Shown: one piece after another, positions 1 to 8,566 of the stretch
Numbering within the stretch: the stretch's first letter is position 1
Layout of the letters: every line of letters starts with the position of its first letter
Assembly (NCBI GenBank): GCA_045631465.1
Contig: JAZQUV010000010.1
Span: forward strand, 8,027 to 72,026
Source of the DNA: Aphodosoma sp045631465
GTDB taxonomy: Bacteria > Bacteroidota > Bacteroidia > Bacteroidales > Paludibacteraceae
DNA length: 64,000 nucleotides
Direction of reading: 5' to 3'
Made by a program: the position numbers and the translations under genes
The notes under the pieces: model-generated
Seen by the model: only the letters and a program-made list of their open reading frames with translations
What the model was told of the DNA's origin: nothing
Databases searched by the model: none

Positions 1-3000
1 TCTGGGGTAGTCCAGAAACCCACTTGATATTCCCAATTTACACTTTTAGTGTAAGATTCAGCACTTTCCCATTGAGTCCACTCGGTAGTGCCAATATAAC
101 GATGTTTAGAGTATGTAATACTCGTATAACTTGGATGATAAACATTTAAAGTACATTTTTTCTGATAGTTGCCTTGAACTGTAGTTGCAGTAACGACTTC
201 TTGTGTATAACGATTGGCATAATTACGGAGATGTTTGGTTATAACCAAACCATTTTCATCGATACTTAAACCACCATAACCACGATAAGACCATGTAATA
301 CCCTTTTCGTCAGCATCGTAAGGTAATACCGAAGCGTGCAACTGCACTGTGTCGCCAGCTACGACATTGATAATGCTATCAGCCTCTAATAGTTCGATGC
401 CAGTAACAATAGTCATTTCGTCGGGGCTATCAGGAATAAACTCTTTATGGAAGCAACGAAGATATGGATACCCATCATTAATTGTATCATTACGCCCCCA
501 AATGCTATCAAAGTCGAAACCAGCAAAAGTTATTTTCGAATGCATCTCAGGTGTAATCATACCCACACCTGTATTAGCTCCAGTATTCGGACTTAACTCC
601 TTATTGTAATATACATTGCTGATTGTTCCGCCAGCAACACCCTCTTGCCAACTGCCACCTGCCACGTAGGAATTGCTAATGCTACCATTATTCCAATCTA
701 CAAGACCAGAGCCAAACACGCCTCTATTGGTTGCATTAATGTCCATTGGATTATAAATGATATCTACTCTCGCATAGCAATCAGTAATCGCTCCGCCAGC
801 ATCGTAATTAAAACCACCCAACTGACCAGCAAAACCACCAATATCTTCATTACTTTTAGCATTAACAATAATCTTTCCATGTGTAAAACATTGCGAAATA
901 GTGCCATCACGTAGTACGCCTACCAGTAAGCCCATATTACTGTGGATTAAGTTGCCACGCATATCAGCTACGGATGCTTGAATACCTAAATTGCGAATCA
1001 CAGTGGTCTCGCCTTTGGTTCCTACATAGCCAAATAAACCATGCTCTTCAAGCTCCCTAATAGTATCTTCATTACCATCTATATACAAACCACTAATCAC
1101 ATGTCCTTGACCATCGAAAGTACCCAAGAATGGATGTATAGGGTCTATGTAATAACTACCCGTGCCAATTGGCGTCCATGATTCTGCGTAAGTATATTTT
1201 CCCCAATACTGCCAATCAGCAGTATCATTGAGAAGGATATCACAATCGAGATACACCGTTTTACCTTTGAAGTTATTGGCAGTCAACACACCATCTATGC
1301 CATTCACAGCGTGCATAAAACCAATGAATTGCGCCTTGTTGGTGATATGGAACTCAGTAGCAAACTTATTATTGAAGATAGAATAATCATACTCATCGTA
1401 TGTAGGCTCTAACCATTTAGCATAGAGCGTCATGCTCTGAGTAACAGCGGTAGAATCGAAGTCAAATACCTGGGTAAAAGCAGCATCGGCATACCAACCT
1501 GCGAAGATATAGCCCTCTTTAGTCGGTTTTTCAGGCATCAATACATGCGTATTCACACCAACTTTTTTTGCCGCTATAGCCGAACCTCCATTGCTCTCGA
1601 ATGTTACCACTAAACTTGGTTTGTAATTCGGATTAACCTTAGGATACCCATTCTCTTGCACTTCCCAATAATCCAATTTGTATGTATGCGTTGCATTCCA
1701 ATCATCTACGTATGCATTGAGAATATTCACAAACTCTGCACTTTGTAGATAAGCAGTAGAACGACCGAGGTTGTTGTAATTAGTAGCATCATTATAAGGT
1801 TTAACCTTATCCGAATCAAAATAACCATTCTCCGAAACTACCCAACTATCTTGCGCATTTGGCACCATAACATAACAATCAGAAGTGATGCCTCGTTTAG
1901 TCAAAGTCCCAGTAAATAAGAAATTTCCAATTGTATCTGTACCACCAATAACAGGCTGGCGAGTAACAGCACTTGCCCTCCCGACAGCATATACATCTGC
2001 TGAAGATGAACAATTCAAAATCCGACTATTACAACCCCTTATACCTCCAATAATCGCAGAAGCACTATACAATCCAAATATATTATCAGGGTCACCCACT
2101 ATGCCTGAAGTGTGGCATTGAGAGATATAGACATTATGCTCCTCTGCTGGCGCTTCACCTGCTAAAATACCTACCTCGCCTAATGTACCAGGCGAAACCA
2201 CGTATGCATCTGTTACACTAAGATTTTTAATTGTTGCATCATGATATAGTATACCAAAAAATCCTGCAGGACGACCTTGAGGGTCATCTATATACATATT
2301 TTCTATCTTATGGGAATCACCATCGTATGTACCTCCAAAATGATAACATCTTTCCCAATTGAATAAATCTAAAATTATTGTAGCATGAAATTGCGAAAAC
2401 AATAAATCGCCAATCGGAGTCCATGGTATAGGAGCTTGCACTCCCCATTTACTACGTGGTGCATTCAATGCAATGTCCGCTGTCTGACGAATATATTTGC
2501 CACTAAACGTTTCACCAAGATTCACATAATCACGGAAGTTCTCCAACTGCTGCTTTGTACTAATAAGATATGGATCTTCTTCTGTACCCGAACCGCCTGC
2601 CAAATAATCCGTAATATTAGTTGCTTTCACACCAGTTGGCACTGGATATTGCCCTGCCCGATATTCCCAAGTGCTGATGCCATATAAAGCAGCAAACATA
2701 TTCAATTTATCCACAAATGCCTGACTTTGCATGTAAGCCGTAGTGTAACCTCGTGCGCCACCTGAAAGTTTCATAGTTAAATCAGGAAGAAGAACAACAC
2801 TATCTTTATTAAAACTACAATTCACTATACGACTATCGTTCTCAGCTAAACCATGTAGAAATCCGTATGTAATATATTCCGATGTACCTGTTTCTGTACT
2901 TATACAACTACCAGCGCCAAAACAGTTAATACAAGTACCTGGCATATCAGTCTCTACATAACCATTATAAGTAGAAAAGAGACCCACTTGAGATGCAAAT

Positions 3001-4112
3001 GAAGCAGGATAATGTGCAAAAGTACTAGGAAGAATCACGTTTCCTGTACTATAGCACGACTCGATAAGTCCTAAATTACGTGCAACAAAGCCTGCGCAAT
3101 TTTCCCCACATCGTACATCGCCCATTGCATAACTATTTCGAATGACACCACTATTTGTTGCAACAAAACCACCTGCATAATCTGCTATGCTAGCAAGAAA
3201 TATATCCACATCAGCATAACAGTTCTCTATCACACCTTCATTGAGTTGCACCAATCCACCTCCATCTCCACCATAGTTGCCTTTGTGTCTTCTCATAATC
3301 TTAATCAAACCTGTCACATGACTATTACGGACAACCGATGCGCTGTCTATATACGTTGCTAATCCACCAACAAACGAGCCTTGCAAATTTATCTCTTCTG
3401 CCGAACAATTATCTACAACACTATTTTTTGATAAATGACCTATCAAACCTCCAATTGAAGAGCCAACTGCGGCAACCAACGAACTTTTCTTTACATGACA
3501 ATTCTCAATCAATACATTCGTAGCATTCGAAATCAATATTCCTGAATAATAATTTGAAGCAGTAATACCTACATTTTGTAATGTTAAATTCTTTATCGTA
3601 GCACTATCCACAAAGCCAAAAAATCCCATACACGAACCTGTCAAATCAATCACATCTTCTGCCCATGGATCATCAGGATTATCAATAGAAATATCACCAA
3701 CAGTACCCATATACGCATTATAGATAGTGTGTCCATCGCCATCAAAATGCCCACGGAAGTAGCAAGTATCAAAATAATGTTCGTATGGACCCATCTGCTC
3801 ATCGGTCCACATACCAATCGGCTTCCATTCAAGCCAACTTGCAGTATCAGTGTTAGTAAAGTCAGTAAGATAGAGGTCGTTAGTTAATTTAAAATATTGA
3901 CCAGCAAAATCTTCTTTCTGCTCTTTATTATTCACTCGAGCAGCCAAACCAGCCAACTCTTCGGCGGTAGAGATGAGGATAGGGTCATCTGCCGTACCCG
4001 TACCAGTCCATGACTTATCCACACCACCATTCCAGTAGGTTTGCGCTTGTGCTGAAATTGCACTTAGAAATAGGCAAAGCACAAGAATTGAATAGGTTAT
4101 TAGTTTTTTCAT
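1..4112 (-). CDS. Giant secreted repeat protein with InlB B-repeat and Big_2 domain, 3' end outside the window
   Basis: An open frame runs on the minus strand from the ATG at 4112 to the window edge without a stop (about 1,370 codons), so the C-terminus is missing. Residues 1-24 form a signal peptide (MKKLITYSILVLCLFLSA, then AQAQ). The body repeats blocks opening with GTGTADDPILIST or GSGTEEDPYLIST, followed by GLUG-like beta-helix motifs (GGLIGHLS, GGFVATNSG, FDGDGH). A Listeria-Bacteroides InlB B-repeat (VTFESNGGSA to LYAKW) lies at about residues 836-900, and a Big_2 Ig-like domain starts near residue 1236 (VTGIELLEADS). Such proteins are normally surface-anchored or type IX-secreted. The sorting domain, if any, would lie outside the window. 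Function (adhesin or matrix protein) is inferred from architecture only. Confidence 0.85.
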   Translation of the reverse strand, partial: MKKLITYSILVLCLFLSAISAQAQTYWNGGVDKSWTGTGTADDPILISTAEELAGLAARVNNKEQKEDFAGQYFKLTNDLYLTDFTNTDTASWLEWKPIGMWTDEQMGPYEHYFDTCYFRGHFDGDGHTIYNAYMGTVGDISIDNPDDPWAEDVIDLTGSCMGFFGFVDSATIKNLTLQNVGITASNYYSGILISNATNVLIENCHVKKSSLVAAVGSSIGGLIGHLSKNSVVDNCSAEEINLQGSFVGGLATYIDSASVVRNSHVTGLIKIMRRHKGNYGGDGGGLVQLNEGVIENCYADVDIFLASIADYAGGFVATNSGVIRNSYAMGDVRCGENCAGFVARNLGLIESCYSTGNVILPSTFAHYPASFASQVGLFSTYNGYVETDMPGTCINCFGAGSCISTETGTSEYITYGFLHGLAENDSRIVNCSFNKDSVVLLPDLTMKLSGGARGYTTAYMQSQAFVDKLNMFAALYGISTWEYRAGQYPVPTGVKATNITDYLAGGSGTEEDPYLISTKQQLENFRDYVNLGETFSGKYIRQTADIALNAPRSKWGVQAPIPWTPIGDLLFSQFHATIILDLFNWERCYHFGGTYDGDSHKIENMYIDDPQGRPAGFFGILYHDATIKNLSVTDAYVVSPGTLGEVGILAGEAPAEEHNVYISQCHTSGIVGDPDNIFGLYSASAIIGGIRGCNSRILNCSSSADVYAVGRASAVTRQPVIGGTDTIGNFLFTGTLTKRGITSDCYVMVPNAQDSWVVSENGYFDSDKVKPYNDATNYNNLGRSTAYLQSAEFVNILNAYVDDWNATHTYKLDYWEVQENGYPKVNPNYKPSLVVTFESNGGSAIAAKKVGVNTHVLMPEKPTKEGYIFAGWYADAAFTQVFDFDSTAVTQSMTLYAKWLEPTYDEYDYSIFNNKFATEFHITNKAQFIGFMHAVNGIDGVLTANNFKGKTVYLDCDILLNDTADWQYWGKYTYAESWTPIGTGSYYIDPIHPFLGTFDGQGHVISGLYIDGNEDTIRELEEHGLFGYVGTKGETTVIRNLGIQASVADMRGNLIHSNMGLLVGVLRDGTISQCFTHGKIIVNAKSNEDIGGFAGQLGGFNYDAGGAITDCYARVDIIYNPMDINATNRGVFGSGLVDWNNGSISNSYVAGGSWQEGVAGGTISNVYYNKELSPNTGANTGVGMITPEMHSKITFAGFDFDSIWGRNDTINDGYPYLRCFHKEFIPDSPDEMTIVTGIELLEADSIINVVAGDTVQLHASVLPYDADEKGITWSYRGYGGLSIDENGLVITKHLRNYANRYTQEVVTATTVQGNYQKKCTLNVYHPSYTSITYSKHRYIGTTEWTQWESAESYTKSVNWEYQVGFWTTP

Positions 4113-4156
4113 AAGGCTATTTTTTTTGATTATTGACAAAAGTGTATATTGTTTTA

Positions 4157-4164
4157 CAAAGGTA
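4157..4164 (-). promoter_or_regulatory. Promoter -7 box of the giant repeat protein
   Basis: TACCTTTG on the minus strand, 45 nt upstream of the ATG at 4112. It matches the Bacteroidota -7 consensus TAnnTTTG. No good -33 TTG is seen at the usual 19-21 bp spacing. Confidence 0.6.
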
Positions 4165-4290
4165 GTAATTATATTTCACATTCTTTCTCCATTAACAAAT
4201 ATTAACACAGATTAGATATCAAAACAAAATATACAATACCATTGGTGCAATAAAAATATGTTGCTGGTTACTCTTTTTTCACCCCACACA

Positions 4291-4367
4291 ACACGAAGGA
4301 TATACGAAAGATATACGAAGGATATACGAAGGATATACGAAAGATATACGAAAGATATACGAAAGAT
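4291..4367. repeat. 11-bp tandem array, 7 units
   Basis: Seven contiguous 11-bp units of ATACGAARGAT (first unit ACACGAAGGAT), with G/A variation only at one site. The array lies in the 583-bp gap between two minus-strand genes. Its AGGAT core is shared with the 11-bp units at 27133-27242 and 54507-54561. Confidence 0.95.
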
Positions 4368-4480
4368 CATCCTATGCATTCCTAACTTCTCACTCCTCCC
4401 TACCTAACAGCAACCTTCTTCATAGGATAACCATAGCTACAAGCTACCCATACACACACTTTCATGATATAATAAGACAC

Positions 4481-4512
4481 AAAAAAAGAGCTCCTACAGC
4501 ATAGGAACTCTT
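4481..4512 (-). terminator. Rho-independent terminator of the lipoprotein gene at 4696-5826
   Basis: Stem AAGAGcTCCTA / TAGGAaCTCTT around loop CAGCA, followed on the minus strand by seven T. It lies about 180 nt past the stop codon of the upstream minus-strand gene. Confidence 0.6.
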
Positions 4513-4695
4513 CATATCTCACTTACTTTTATTTATTACTGTCCAATAAAAATCGGACTCCGTAGGAGTGAAAATTGCATTTAAATGAGGGTATAACCAA
4601 AATACAAGCCCCCCCTCTCATAAGATTATCTTATCTCCCCTTTGTTTATTAATAGTTTGAATAATTGCTTTATCTTTACCGGGCACCAATAAATT

Positions 4696-5826
4696 TTATT
4701 GAAGTTTCATAATATACATAGGCTGATATTCTGGCAACAATTGCGGATGTAAAGCCCAAATTAAATCTTTCAACACCAAATCGGGGCGAGCGACAGCACT
4801 CTCCCAAAAGTCGTTGGCTCCGTCGGGGAGCGTGCGACGATAGAAGGCGTATACCCTACCCTCGCGGGCTGAACGAAAGAGATTGTGGCGCGAGTCCATC
4901 TGGTAGAGGGCATCAAGTGTGGTGGTTGGGGCATTGAGCCAAACGTCGGCATCGTGGAAGTGAGTGAGCACAGTTTCGAAATTGAGAGCGAGGGATGCAG
5001 ATGTGGATGTTTCGTCTTTATAGAAATAGTCGGCGCCAGCATCGGCAAAGAGGCGTGCCATATAGGATGCGCCAGAAGGCATATACCATGTGCCTTTGAA
5101 ATTGCCACCTGCCATGACTATGGGTTTTTGCTCGACGGATTGAGCTATGGCTTTTGCGGTTTCATAGTTGTACTCGATTCGAGTGAAAATGGTGTAAGCA
5201 ATAGCTTCTTTATCATAAAATGCCGCCACGAACTTAATCCACTCAGCGCGTGCAAGGAGTGACTGCTCGGTCCACTCGTTATTGAAAACGAGATTTACGC
5301 CACTCTGTTGTAGGCGTTTGGCTTGTTCGTCTTGTTGATTGTATGATGCAGCAAAATAGACATCAGGACGTAGGTGTAAGAGTTGCTCAAGATTGACGTT
5401 GTGAGCGTCACCGAGAGATTGAATTTGACCTGCGGCATATCGAGAACGGAGAGTGTCGTTGTAGATGAGATGGGGGGTGCAAACGCCTTTGACAGTGGAT
5501 AGTTCGCCCAAAAGGTTGAGGAACTCGACGTGGGTGGAGCTTGAGATGGCGACATTGTCGATTGGGATGAGGATTTTTATGCCATCGGAAGGTGTTTGGA
5601 CTGTGTCGTTGTTGACAAGATAATAGGTTTGTTGGATTTCGCCATCATTCCAGGGATTGTAGACTACGACTGTTTTGTAGTTATCTTCATATAATATATC
5701 GAAGCCTTGAGCATAATATACGGGCAATAACTCATTTTCACTTAATACAAAAGATTCGGTTTTAGGGGTTTTGCCAGCACAAGAGGCAAGGATGAGGATG
5801 ATTAGAATAGATAGTAGATGTTTCAT
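4696..5826 (-). CDS. ABC-type substrate-binding lipoprotein, iron/cobalamin BtuF-like
   Basis: 376 residues starting with a lipoprotein signal (LILASC, Cys16), so it should be membrane-anchored in the periplasm. From about residue 95 it matches the helical-backbone periplasmic binding fold (PF01497 type): GVCTPHLIYND, then NLEQLLHLRPDVYFAAS, the family's 'list and position, then LxPDlV' pattern. This family delivers cobalamin, haem or ferric siderophores to a BtuCD/FecCD permease. No permease or ATPase gene is adjacent, and the N-terminal 90 residues are unlike ordinary BtuF. The ligand cannot be told from sequence. The gene has its own promoter (5844) and terminator (4481-4512). Confidence 0.8.
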   Translation of the reverse strand: MKHLLSILIILILASCAGKTPKTESFVLSENELLPVYYAQGFDILYEDNYKTVVVYNPWNDGEIQQTYYLVNNDTVQTPSDGIKILIPIDNVAISSSTHVEFLNLLGELSTVKGVCTPHLIYNDTLRSRYAAGQIQSLGDAHNVNLEQLLHLRPDVYFAASYNQQDEQAKRLQQSGVNLVFNNEWTEQSLLARAEWIKFVAAFYDKEAIAYTIFTRIEYNYETAKAIAQSVEQKPIVMAGGNFKGTWYMPSGASYMARLFADAGADYFYKDETSTSASLALNFETVLTHFHDADVWLNAPTTTLDALYQMDSRHNLFRSAREGRVYAFYRRTLPDGANDFWESAVARPDLVLKDLIWALHPQLLPEYQPMYIMKLQ

Positions 5827-5843
5827 AATTGGAAAATTTTGTG

Positions 5844-5851
5844 CAAAGGTA
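5844..5851 (-). promoter_or_regulatory. Promoter -7 box of the BtuF-like lipoprotein
   Basis: TACCTTTG (followed by CAC) on the minus strand, 17 nt from the start codon at 5826. The 5' leader would be very short. Confidence 0.7.
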
Positions 5852-5895
5852 CAAAAAAAAATAGAGACACAATAGGTTGCATCTCTATTTTTTTA

Positions 5896-6846
5896 TTAAT
5901 ATACCCAACAAACATTGTCAATCCAAAAAGCATTGCCTGGACAGCCATACCAAGCAGGATAGGAACCAGCTGTGAGCATAAGGATTACGTGAGTAGGTTG
6001 TTCGTCTTCAGTTGCCCATCCAACTTCCTCGACATGAACCATTTTGCCTTTAGAGTTTTCGGCTTTGAATGCACCATCGTTAGGATTGAGGTCCATATAG
6101 GGTTTGAACCAAGATTCTTTGGAAATATCGCCATAATGGATTTCGAAACGAGCATTGTTTTGCCATTCAGAGACAGTTGTAGGGAAACGGTGGCGCATAG
6201 TGCCTACACGTTTGGCATAGATTTTACCATTCTCTTCCCAACGCTTTTGAAGATAGACATAAACTTCGGGCTCGTCGTGACCTTCGATTTCTTTGACAGA
6301 GAAGATTTTGGCTTTGATGAGTTTATGCTCAGGGTTGACTTTGGTTTTGTAGTCGAGCATCAAGGCTTTAGGCTTTTGTGTGAAAGGGATGCCCATTTCG
6401 ATTGCGCCATAAGGGTCGCCAGCATCACGCACAGGTTCGCGCACTTTGCCAAGGAATAGAGTTCCGGCAATCATGACACGAATATCAACTATGCCTAAAG
6501 CACGCACAGTGATAAGGCGAGTGTCGCATCGAGCACACCAACCATCGCCACGGCGCTCAGGCTGAGTAGTGCAAGCAGCTTTGTCGACACCAGCAGGAGC
6601 AGCATAGGCATTGGAGATACCCCAAGGAGTATTTTCGAAAGTAAACACTTTGTTTCCTTTGATAGTATCGGTAGGAGCAAGCACATAAAGAGTTTGCGTT
6701 TGACCCCCAAGTAGTGCACTCTCTTTGATGTAACGCACCGCCCATTGCTCCATATCACCATAGGGAATTGGCTCTATGCGCTCTTGAGAAAATGCACAAT
6801 GCACAATGCACAATGCAGAAACCAATAATAGAAATATTTTTTTCAT
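5896..6846 (-). CDS. Secreted PCMD-like (putative carbohydrate metabolism domain) protein
   Basis: 316 residues from the ATG at 6846. A longer reading would use a TTG three codons upstream and is less likely. Signal peptide MKKIFLLLVSALCIVHCAFS. The body resembles the Bacteroidota PCMD family (PF13201): it opens with the YGDMEQW motif and ends with a beta-sandwich-like stretch (HVEEVGWATEDEQPTHVILM, GNAFWIDNVCWVY). Members occur near glycan-utilisation and surface-protein genes, and no enzymatic activity is established. It lies 100 nt downstream of the SDR gene on the same strand without a clear promoter of its own, so co-transcription is likely. A 7-bp tandem repeat (6793-6817) encodes part of the signal peptide. 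Confidence 0.7.
   Translation of the reverse strand: MKKIFLLLVSALCIVHCAFSQERIEPIPYGDMEQWAVRYIKESALLGGQTQTLYVLAPTDTIKGNKVFTFENTPWGISNAYAAPAGVDKAACTTQPERRGDGWCARCDTRLITVRALGIVDIRVMIAGTLFLGKVREPVRDAGDPYGAIEMGIPFTQKPKALMLDYKTKVNPEHKLIKAKIFSVKEIEGHDEPEVYVYLQKRWEENGKIYAKRVGTMRHRFPTTVSEWQNNARFEIHYGDISKESWFKPYMDLNPNDGAFKAENSKGKMVHVEEVGWATEDEQPTHVILMLTAGSYPAWYGCPGNAFWIDNVCWVY
6793..6817. repeat. 7-bp tandem repeat TGCACAA x3 inside a signal-peptide coding region
   Basis: Three exact TGCACAA units plus TGCA. They encode residues LCIVHCAF of the hydrophobic core of the PCMD protein signal peptide on the minus strand. Confidence 0.9.
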
Positions 6847-6946
6847 TTTTGTCAAATTATTTATTTTGCTGATTAGTTGATGTTTGTTATTAGAGAATGT
6901 TTAGGTTATAGGTAATAATTTGATAAAAGAAAAATAATCTCTTTCG

Positions 6947-8458
6947 CTATTTTACATCCACTTTAAGTTTAGAATCGTCGCCATCCCAACCTTGAAGGAT
7001 TGACTCGGGATAGAAATTTGGCTGAGGATCGTCTTTGTGGAAAGGATCCCAAACTTGGGCAAAGAAAGGATTGCCTTTAGCGATTTCGTCATAATTCCAA
7101 GGGGCAGGCAAACATTCAGGGCACCAATGACCGCCAAGCAATACAAGTGCTGGCGAAGCTTTGAAGCGGTGACCAAACTGGCATTCCCATTCGAGCGGAG
7201 TGCGCCAGTCGCCTGTGGTCATTGATGTGCTAAGGCATTTGCCACCACGGAATTCGGCAGCTTGACGCATATCGTCGATGGTCCACTCGTCGCGAGATTT
7301 TGACTCATCGTAGCCATGGTTGAGAATGATTGGCTCTTCGCTTGGATGAGAGAGGTCTTGCTCTGCCCAAGGTTTGATAGCGCGATATTTTTCGATTGAG
7401 CCATAGTAGGCAGCTATACGCTGAGTATCATTATTTTTAATCCACCACTGAGTACCCCATTTCTTTTTATACGCCATAGGACGCATAGCAAGTTTGAGAA
7501 TTGGCGCAGGGGCAAGACGCGCGAGCGAGAAGAACCAAGGAAGTTGACGCTTCATGTGGTTGAAATATTCGTCGACAGGCACATTGGCGCGGAAATGGAG
7601 ATAGTCCTCGAGAAGTTGAGAATCGGCATACCACTGTCCGTGGAAATTGCGAGTGACGAACCACTCGGGATTGAATATTTTTTCAGGACGAGGACAAGAA
7701 ATAGCCTTCAAGAGTTTGCACTCAAACTCATAGTTAGAGAGGCGATATTCAGGACCAGAGCCAATGTTGTAGAAACGATTCCAGAAGTCAGGCGACACCC
7801 AATCTTCGCAAAGATTAGCCATTGCGCGACCAGAATCTTCTACCGTAGCCCATTCGAGAACTCCACGAAGAGGAACGTGGAACATGATTGGGTCGTAGTT
7901 CTTAAGGATATCGGCATAGAGGATGCCAGACTGACGAAGTGAAACCCAATGTTTTATGCCACTTTCGACAAAAATGCGTTCTGCAATCGTTTTTGATATA
8001 GCATAGTGGTCGTAAACCGAGATACAGATAGGATCGCCAGTGCGTCCCCAATGAATAGGCTCATTGCGATCGGAAGTTTGAGCCACAGTGCCCACATAAC
8101 AAACACGAATGTCATCGGCATTAGGCTGAGCAAGAACAGCCTTAACAACATTTTGCGCAGCAGTGATGTTTATGTTGCGAGTTCGGTTTGGAAAATAGTC
8201 GGTTTTAGGCGAAACTAAACCACCGATGTGAAGGACATAGTCGGCACCTTCGGTCGCACGCAAGACATCATCGTATTTGGTAAGATTGCCCCATACGATA
8301 CGGATTTTGTCTTGAACAGAAGCCAAAAGTTGTCGGTTTTTCTTGCTATCGCGAGCAAGGACAGTCACCTCGAAGCGGTCGAGACGGGTCATGAATTCTT
8401 GCAAAGTAGCATAGCCCATATGGCCTGTTGCGCCTGTTATGAATACTCTTTTCTTCAT
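6947..8458 (-). CDS. Extended SDR (NAD-dependent epimerase/dehydratase) fused to a zinc-ribbon-like C-terminal domain
   Basis: 503 residues from the ATG at 8458. Upstream in-frame codons lie at or before the promoter. The N-terminus is a Rossmann SDR: GATGHMG (residues 9-15) binds NAD(P), and YxxxK is Tyr152/Lys156. About residues 1-330 look like a 3-beta-HSD/epimerase module. Residues about 400-450 form a separate domain with GGKCLS, EWECQFGH and GGHWCPEC, a zinc-ribbon or treble-clef pattern with likely ligands Cys408, Cys426, Cys446 and Cys449. That domain is familiar from DUF4379-like proteins and rarely appears on an SDR. Substrate unknown. It heads a probable two-gene unit with the PCMD gene. 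Confidence 0.8.
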   Translation of the reverse strand: MKKRVFITGATGHMGYATLQEFMTRLDRFEVTVLARDSKKNRQLLASVQDKIRIVWGNLTKYDDVLRATEGADYVLHIGGLVSPKTDYFPNRTRNINITAAQNVVKAVLAQPNADDIRVCYVGTVAQTSDRNEPIHWGRTGDPICISVYDHYAISKTIAERIFVESGIKHWVSLRQSGILYADILKNYDPIMFHVPLRGVLEWATVEDSGRAMANLCEDWVSPDFWNRFYNIGSGPEYRLSNYEFECKLLKAISCPRPEKIFNPEWFVTRNFHGQWYADSQLLEDYLHFRANVPVDEYFNHMKRQLPWFFSLARLAPAPILKLAMRPMAYKKKWGTQWWIKNNDTQRIAAYYGSIEKYRAIKPWAEQDLSHPSEEPIILNHGYDESKSRDEWTIDDMRQAAEFRGGKCLSTSMTTGDWRTPLEWECQFGHRFKASPALVLLGGHWCPECLPAPWNYDEIAKGNPFFAQVWDPFHKDDPQPNFYPESILQGWDGDDSKLKVDVK

Positions 8459-8486
8459 TTTTATCTTAATTGTAGGTAATAGCATG

Positions 8487-8494
8487 CAAAGGTA
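8487..8494 (-). promoter_or_regulatory. Promoter -7 box of the SDR fusion gene
   Basis: TACCTTTG followed by CAT on the minus strand, 29 nt from the start at 8458. It diverges from the plus-strand promoter at 8553-8560. Confidence 0.75.
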
Positions 8495-8528
8495 CAAAAA
8501 AAAAGTGAATTAGAAAAACGGAGTTTTA

Positions 8529-8560
8529 CTTGCTTTTTGTTTGTTTTTTTTGTATCTTTG
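8529..8560 (+). promoter_or_regulatory. Promoter of the LRR protein gene (-33 CTTG, -7 TATCTTTG)
   Basis: CTTG at 8529-8532, a 20-bp T-rich spacer, then TATCTTTG at 8553-8560. It places the transcript start near 8565, which rules out start codons further upstream. Confidence 0.75.
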
Positions 8561-8566
8561 CATGTT

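Larger units (their letters stand above)
4113..4695. other. Intergenic region with array, terminator and palindromes
   Basis: This 583-bp gap holds the promoter at 4157, the 11-bp array, a minus-strand terminator hairpin at 4481-4512, and a small palindrome ACTCC-gt-AGGAGT near 4558-4570. No open frame with protein-like composition is visible. Confidence 0.6.
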
